A DNA stretch of 60,205 nucleotides from an uncultured Christensenella sp. (GTDB lineage: Bacteria > Bacillota > Clostridia > Christensenellales > UBA3700). Position 1 is the first letter of the stretch. Every line of letters begins with the position of its first letter. Where the stretch lies: the NCBI GenBank assembly GCA_949287655.1, contig CASEHD010000013.1:1-60205 (forward strand). The letters run 5' to 3'. Below, one piece after another: positions 57,900 through 60,205 of the stretch. The position numbers and the translations under genes were made by a program. The notes under the pieces were generated by a model. It worked only from the letters and a program-made list of their open reading frames with translations. It was not told the origin of the DNA and searched no databases.

Positions 57900-58370
57900 T
57901 TACTTCGTGCCCTTCTTGCCTTCCTTGCGTGCGATCACTTGTCCGACCTTTTCGTTGTCGATACCCTTTACGACGATATCTTTTTCGGACGGAACTTCGA
58001 GGGTGATGCCTTCGATCTCCGCCACTTCGATATTGTGAGAGTAACCGATGCTCAGAACGACTTTGTTGCCCTGTTTCACGACCCTGTAACCGACGCCGTT
58101 TACGACGAGACCTTTCTGGAAGCCTTTGGTAACGCCTTCAACCATGTTGAAGATAAGCTTGCGGTACAGACCGTGCATGGATTTGATTTCTTTTTCTTCG
58201 CTTGATCTCGTGCAGACGACGTGACCGTTCTCAACCTTTACGGTTATCGCCTTGTCAATCTGCCTTTTCAGCGTTCCCTTGGGTCCTTTGACCGTAACGA
58301 GGTTTTCGGGGGAAACCGTGACCTCTACGCCCTGAGGAATAACTACGGGAAGTCTACCTATTCTCGACAT
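57900..58370 (-). CDS. rplF: 50S ribosomal protein L6 lacking its conserved C-terminal segment
   Basis: 156 residues against about 178-180 usual. The two-domain body is intact (S-R-I-G-R-L-P, V-K-G-P-K-G-T-L, V-N-G-V-G-Y-R, G-Y-S-H), and the tail R-K-E-G-K-K-G-T-K is present. But G-Q-V-I-A (ending at residue 147) runs straight into R-K-E-G, so the segment that normally contains E-I-R-x-x-R-P-P-E-P-Y-K-G-K-G-I-R-Y is missing. The gene is otherwise in frame, well placed and preceded by a normal gap, so this is a clean in-frame loss of about 22-24 codons (around 57929-57932). Confidence 0.93.
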   Translation of the reverse strand: MSRIGRLPVVIPQGVEVTVSPENLVTVKGPKGTLKRQIDKAITVKVENGHVVCTRSSEEKEIKSMHGLYRKLIFNMVEGVTKGFQKGLVVNGVGYRVVKQGNKVVLSIGYSHNIEVAEIEGITLEVPSEKDIVVKGIDNEKVGQVIARKEGKKGTK

Positions 58371-58383
58371 ACCTTACTCCTCC

Positions 58384-58782
58384 TTACCAGACGTACGCCA
58401 GCACTTCGCCGCCGACGTGTTGAGCTCTCGCTTCCTTATCGGTCATAACGCCCTTGGAAGTGGAAACGATCGCTATACCCATACCGCCCAGAACCTTGGG
58501 CAGTTTTTCGGAAGAAGCGTATACGCGCAGACCGGGCTTTGAAACTCTCTTTATACCGGTTATTACGCGCTCCTTCTTCGCGCCGTATTTAAGATTTACT
58601 TTCATAACACTTTGAACACCGCTTTCGACAAGCTCTACGCTCTCGACGTAGCCTTCCTTGACCAGAATGTCAGCGATAGACTTTTTGATCTTGGAATAGG
58701 GGACTTCGACGCTTTCGTGTTTCGCAACGAGACCGTTGCGGATACGGGTGAGCATGTCGGCGATAGGATCAGTTATCATCAT
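58384..58782 (-). CDS. rpsH: 30S ribosomal protein S8
   Basis: 132 residues. [13 protein letters not shown] near 5, [10 protein letters not shown], and the C-terminal [12 protein letters not shown] near 108, the signature of S8. Confidence 0.98.
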   Translation of the reverse strand: MMITDPIADMLTRIRNGLVAKHESVEVPYSKIKKSIADILVKEGYVESVELVESGVQSVMKVNLKYGAKKERVITGIKRVSKPGLRVYASSEKLPKVLGGMGIAIVSTSKGVMTDKEARAQHVGGEVLAYVW

Positions 58783-58799
58783 AGTCTTTATTCCTCCGA

Positions 58800-58985
58800 T
58801 TACCAGCTGGATTTCTTAACTCCCGGAATTTCGCCCTTGTAAGCGAGTTCGCGGAAGCAAATTCTGCAAATGCCGTACTTTCTCAACACAGCGTGGGGTC
58901 TGCCGCAGATCTTGCATCTGGTGTAAGCCCTGGTCGAGAACTTGGGAGCCTTCTGCTGTTTGTTTATCATAGCTTTCTTTGCCAT
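58800..58985 (-). CDS. rpsZ: 30S ribosomal protein S14, zinc type
   Basis: 61 residues. C-K-I-C-G-R-P and C-R-I-C-F-R-E-L-A zinc ligands, K-K-S-S-W end. The C+ form. Confidence 0.97.
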   Translation of the reverse strand: MAKKAMINKQQKAPKFSTRAYTRCKICGRPHAVLRKYGICRICFRELAYKGEIPGVKKSSW

Positions 58986-58998
58986 TATCTTGTCCTCC

Positions 58999-59556
58999 TT
59001 ACTTTACAAAGGGTACGCCGAGAAGAGTGAGAAGCTCTTTAGCTTCGGCGTCCGTCTTTGCGGTCGTTACGAAACATACGTCGAATCCCCTGATCTTTTC
59101 GATCTTGTCGTACTGAATCTCAGGGAAAATAAGCTGTTCCTTAACGCCCATAGCGTAGTTGCCGCGTCCGTCGAACGAATCAGCGGGAACGCCTTTGAAG
59201 TCTCTGACTCTGGGGAGCGCGATGGATATCAGCTTATCCATAAAGTCGTACATCTTCGCGCCTCTCAAAGTAACTTTGGCTCCGATTACCATGCCTTCTC
59301 TGACCTTGAAGTTAGCGACGCTCTTCTTAGCTTTGGTCAGAACGGGCGCCTGACCTGCGATCGCTTTGAGCTCTTCTACCGCCAGCTGGAGGCTCTTGCT
59401 GTTGTCCTTTACGTCTCCGAGTCCCATATTGAGGACGATCTTGTCGAGGCGGGGAACTTCGTTGATATTCTTGTATGCGAATTTCTTTTCGAGAGCAGGT
59501 ACTACCTCTTTCTTATAAAGCTCCGCAATTCTGTAAACTCTTTTCTCTTCTGCCAC
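58999..59556 (-). CDS. rplE: 50S ribosomal protein L5
   Basis: 185 residues. [26 protein letters not shown], and [14 protein letters not shown] near 138. Binds 5S rRNA. Confidence 0.98.
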   Translation of the reverse strand: MAEEKRVYRIAELYKKEVVPALEKKFAYKNINEVPRLDKIVLNMGLGDVKDNSKSLQLAVEELKAIAGQAPVLTKAKKSVANFKVREGMVIGAKVTLRGAKMYDFMDKLISIALPRVRDFKGVPADSFDGRGNYAMGVKEQLIFPEIQYDKIEKIRGFDVCFVTTAKTDAEAKELLTLLGVPFVK

Positions 59557-59570
59557 AGTGGGATCCTCCG

Positions 59571-60008
59571 TTATTTGTTCTCGGTCGCGTCGGTCTTTTC
59601 AGCCTTCTTGGTCGCTTTCTTAGCGGTCTTAGCGCCCTTCTTAGCCGTAGCTTTAGCCTTAGCCTTGCTTACGTTGTCGAGGCTTGCGCCGCACTTCTTG
59701 CAGACGCGCTCCTTGACGACCTTGCCGTTTTCGTCTTTTTCCATCTTGTGAGCGACCTTGGTGGTCTTGCCGCACGCGGGGCAGATGATCATCACGTTGG
59801 ATGCGTCGATAGCTCTTTCTCTCTCGACGATACCGCCCTTTTCCTGCGCGTTGCGCGGTTTGACAAAATGTTTTTCGGTCTTGAGTCCGTCGCCTTTGAC
59901 GACTACTCTGCCGGACTTGGTGTCGACGTTGTCGATCTGACCCGTCTTGCCCTTATCGCAACCCGCGATTATCTTGACCGCGTCGCCTTTCTTTACGTTC
60001 ATACTCAT
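59571..60008 (-). CDS. rplX: 50S ribosomal protein L24 with long basic tail
   Basis: 145 residues against about 100-110. KOW domain [19 protein letters not shown] near 5-22, [16 protein letters not shown]...C-K-K-C-G zinc-like motif, then a Lys/Ala-rich tail of about 30 residues. GGAGG eight bases before the ATG at 60008 supports that start. Confidence 0.95.
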   Translation of the reverse strand: MSMNVKKGDAVKIIAGCDKGKTGQIDNVDTKSGRVVVKGDGLKTEKHFVKPRNAQEKGGIVERERAIDASNVMIICPACGKTTKVAHKMEKDENGKVVKERVCKKCGASLDNVSKAKAKATAKKGAKTAKKATKKAEKTDATENK

Positions 60009-60021
60009 TTCGCTGTCCTCC

Positions 60022-60205
60022 TTAAATAACCTCGGGTGCGAGGGAGATGATCTTCATATAGTTCTTATCACGGAGTTCTCTCGCGATGGGTCCGAAGATA
60101 CGCGTGCCTCTGGGTTGCTTCTGATTGTCTATGATTACCGCCGCATTGTCGTCGAATCTGATGTAAGAACCGTCCTTTCTTCTGACGCCCTTGCTCGTTC
60201 TGACG
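60022..60205 (-). CDS. rplN: 50S ribosomal protein L14, C-terminal part only
   Basis: The last 61 or so residues, running off the right edge: [12 protein letters not shown], then [15 protein letters not shown] and S-L-A-P-E-V-I at the stop. Clear L14. The 5' part lies outside the window. Confidence 0.96.
   Translation of the reverse strand, partial: VRTSKGVRRKDGSYIRFDDNAAVIIDNQKQPRGTRIFGPIARELRDKNYMKIISLAPEVI

Overview
The window looks like part of the chromosome of an uncultured, anaerobic, low-to-medium-GC Firmicute (Clostridia, possibly near Christensenellales; the placement is inferred). Supporting signs are a zinc-type S14 (rpsZ), the order adk-map-KOW protein-infA-rpmJ-rpsM-rpsK-rpsD-rpoA-rplQ, a DapL-type lysine/DAP route, a type III glutamine synthetase, a split ferredoxin-type glutamate synthase, an ANTAR regulator and an energy-coupling-factor (ECF) transporter. 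No rRNA, tRNA or CRISPR array was found.

Bases 1-9900 are accessory DNA, visibly AT-rich compared with the rest. A four-gene minus-strand operon (8536 to 187) encodes a GHKL-ATPase protein, a giant protein with phosphoribosyltransferase-like motifs and a second GHKL-like domain, a receiver-like protein with a hydrophobic C-terminal tail, and a DUF2971 protein. It is flanked by inverted ends of a palindromic repeat that occurs again at 34634-34883. I regard it as the best candidate for an undescribed signalling or defence system. Several of its coding regions carry short in-frame tandem duplications. Next to it is a duplicated unit of a small minus-strand RNA with promoter and terminator, divergent from a small ORF (8857-9162 and 9682-9880).

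Bases 9991-15631 hold a small membrane protein, a GH31 glycosidase and a PcrA-type helicase. Bases 15819-34433 form a nitrogen-assimilation supercluster of two divergent operons. The minus operon is glnN-asnB-guaA-pyrG-carA-carB-dapF-dapL, that is, glutamine synthetase followed by glutamine-consuming amidotransferases and DAP synthesis. The plus operon is a three-subunit glutamate synthase, a short GlnA and an ANTAR antiterminator protein. Both promoters are near consensus. Both transcripts begin with nearly the same bases and fold at once into long terminator-like hairpins, which suggests shared antitermination control.

Bases 34434-37710 contain the repeat element, a two-domain DUF1508 protein and a GH36-like glycosidase. 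Bases 38004-45137 are a seven-gene operon: a YgbA-type Cys-rich protein, a lipoprotein, a pair of half ABC exporters and an ECF transporter (S, T and fused A-A). A palindrome, GTTAGC-N4-GCTAAC, occurs twice upstream. Bases 45788-49463 carry acpP, a short phosphopantetheinyl transferase, malQ and a membrane-anchored alpha/beta hydrolase.

Bases 49953-60205 are the S10/spc/alpha-type ribosomal operon, running from a partial rplN to rplQ. It is standard in order, but L6 lacks the C-terminal segment that is normally nearly invariant, L17 has a long insertion and L24 has a basic tail.
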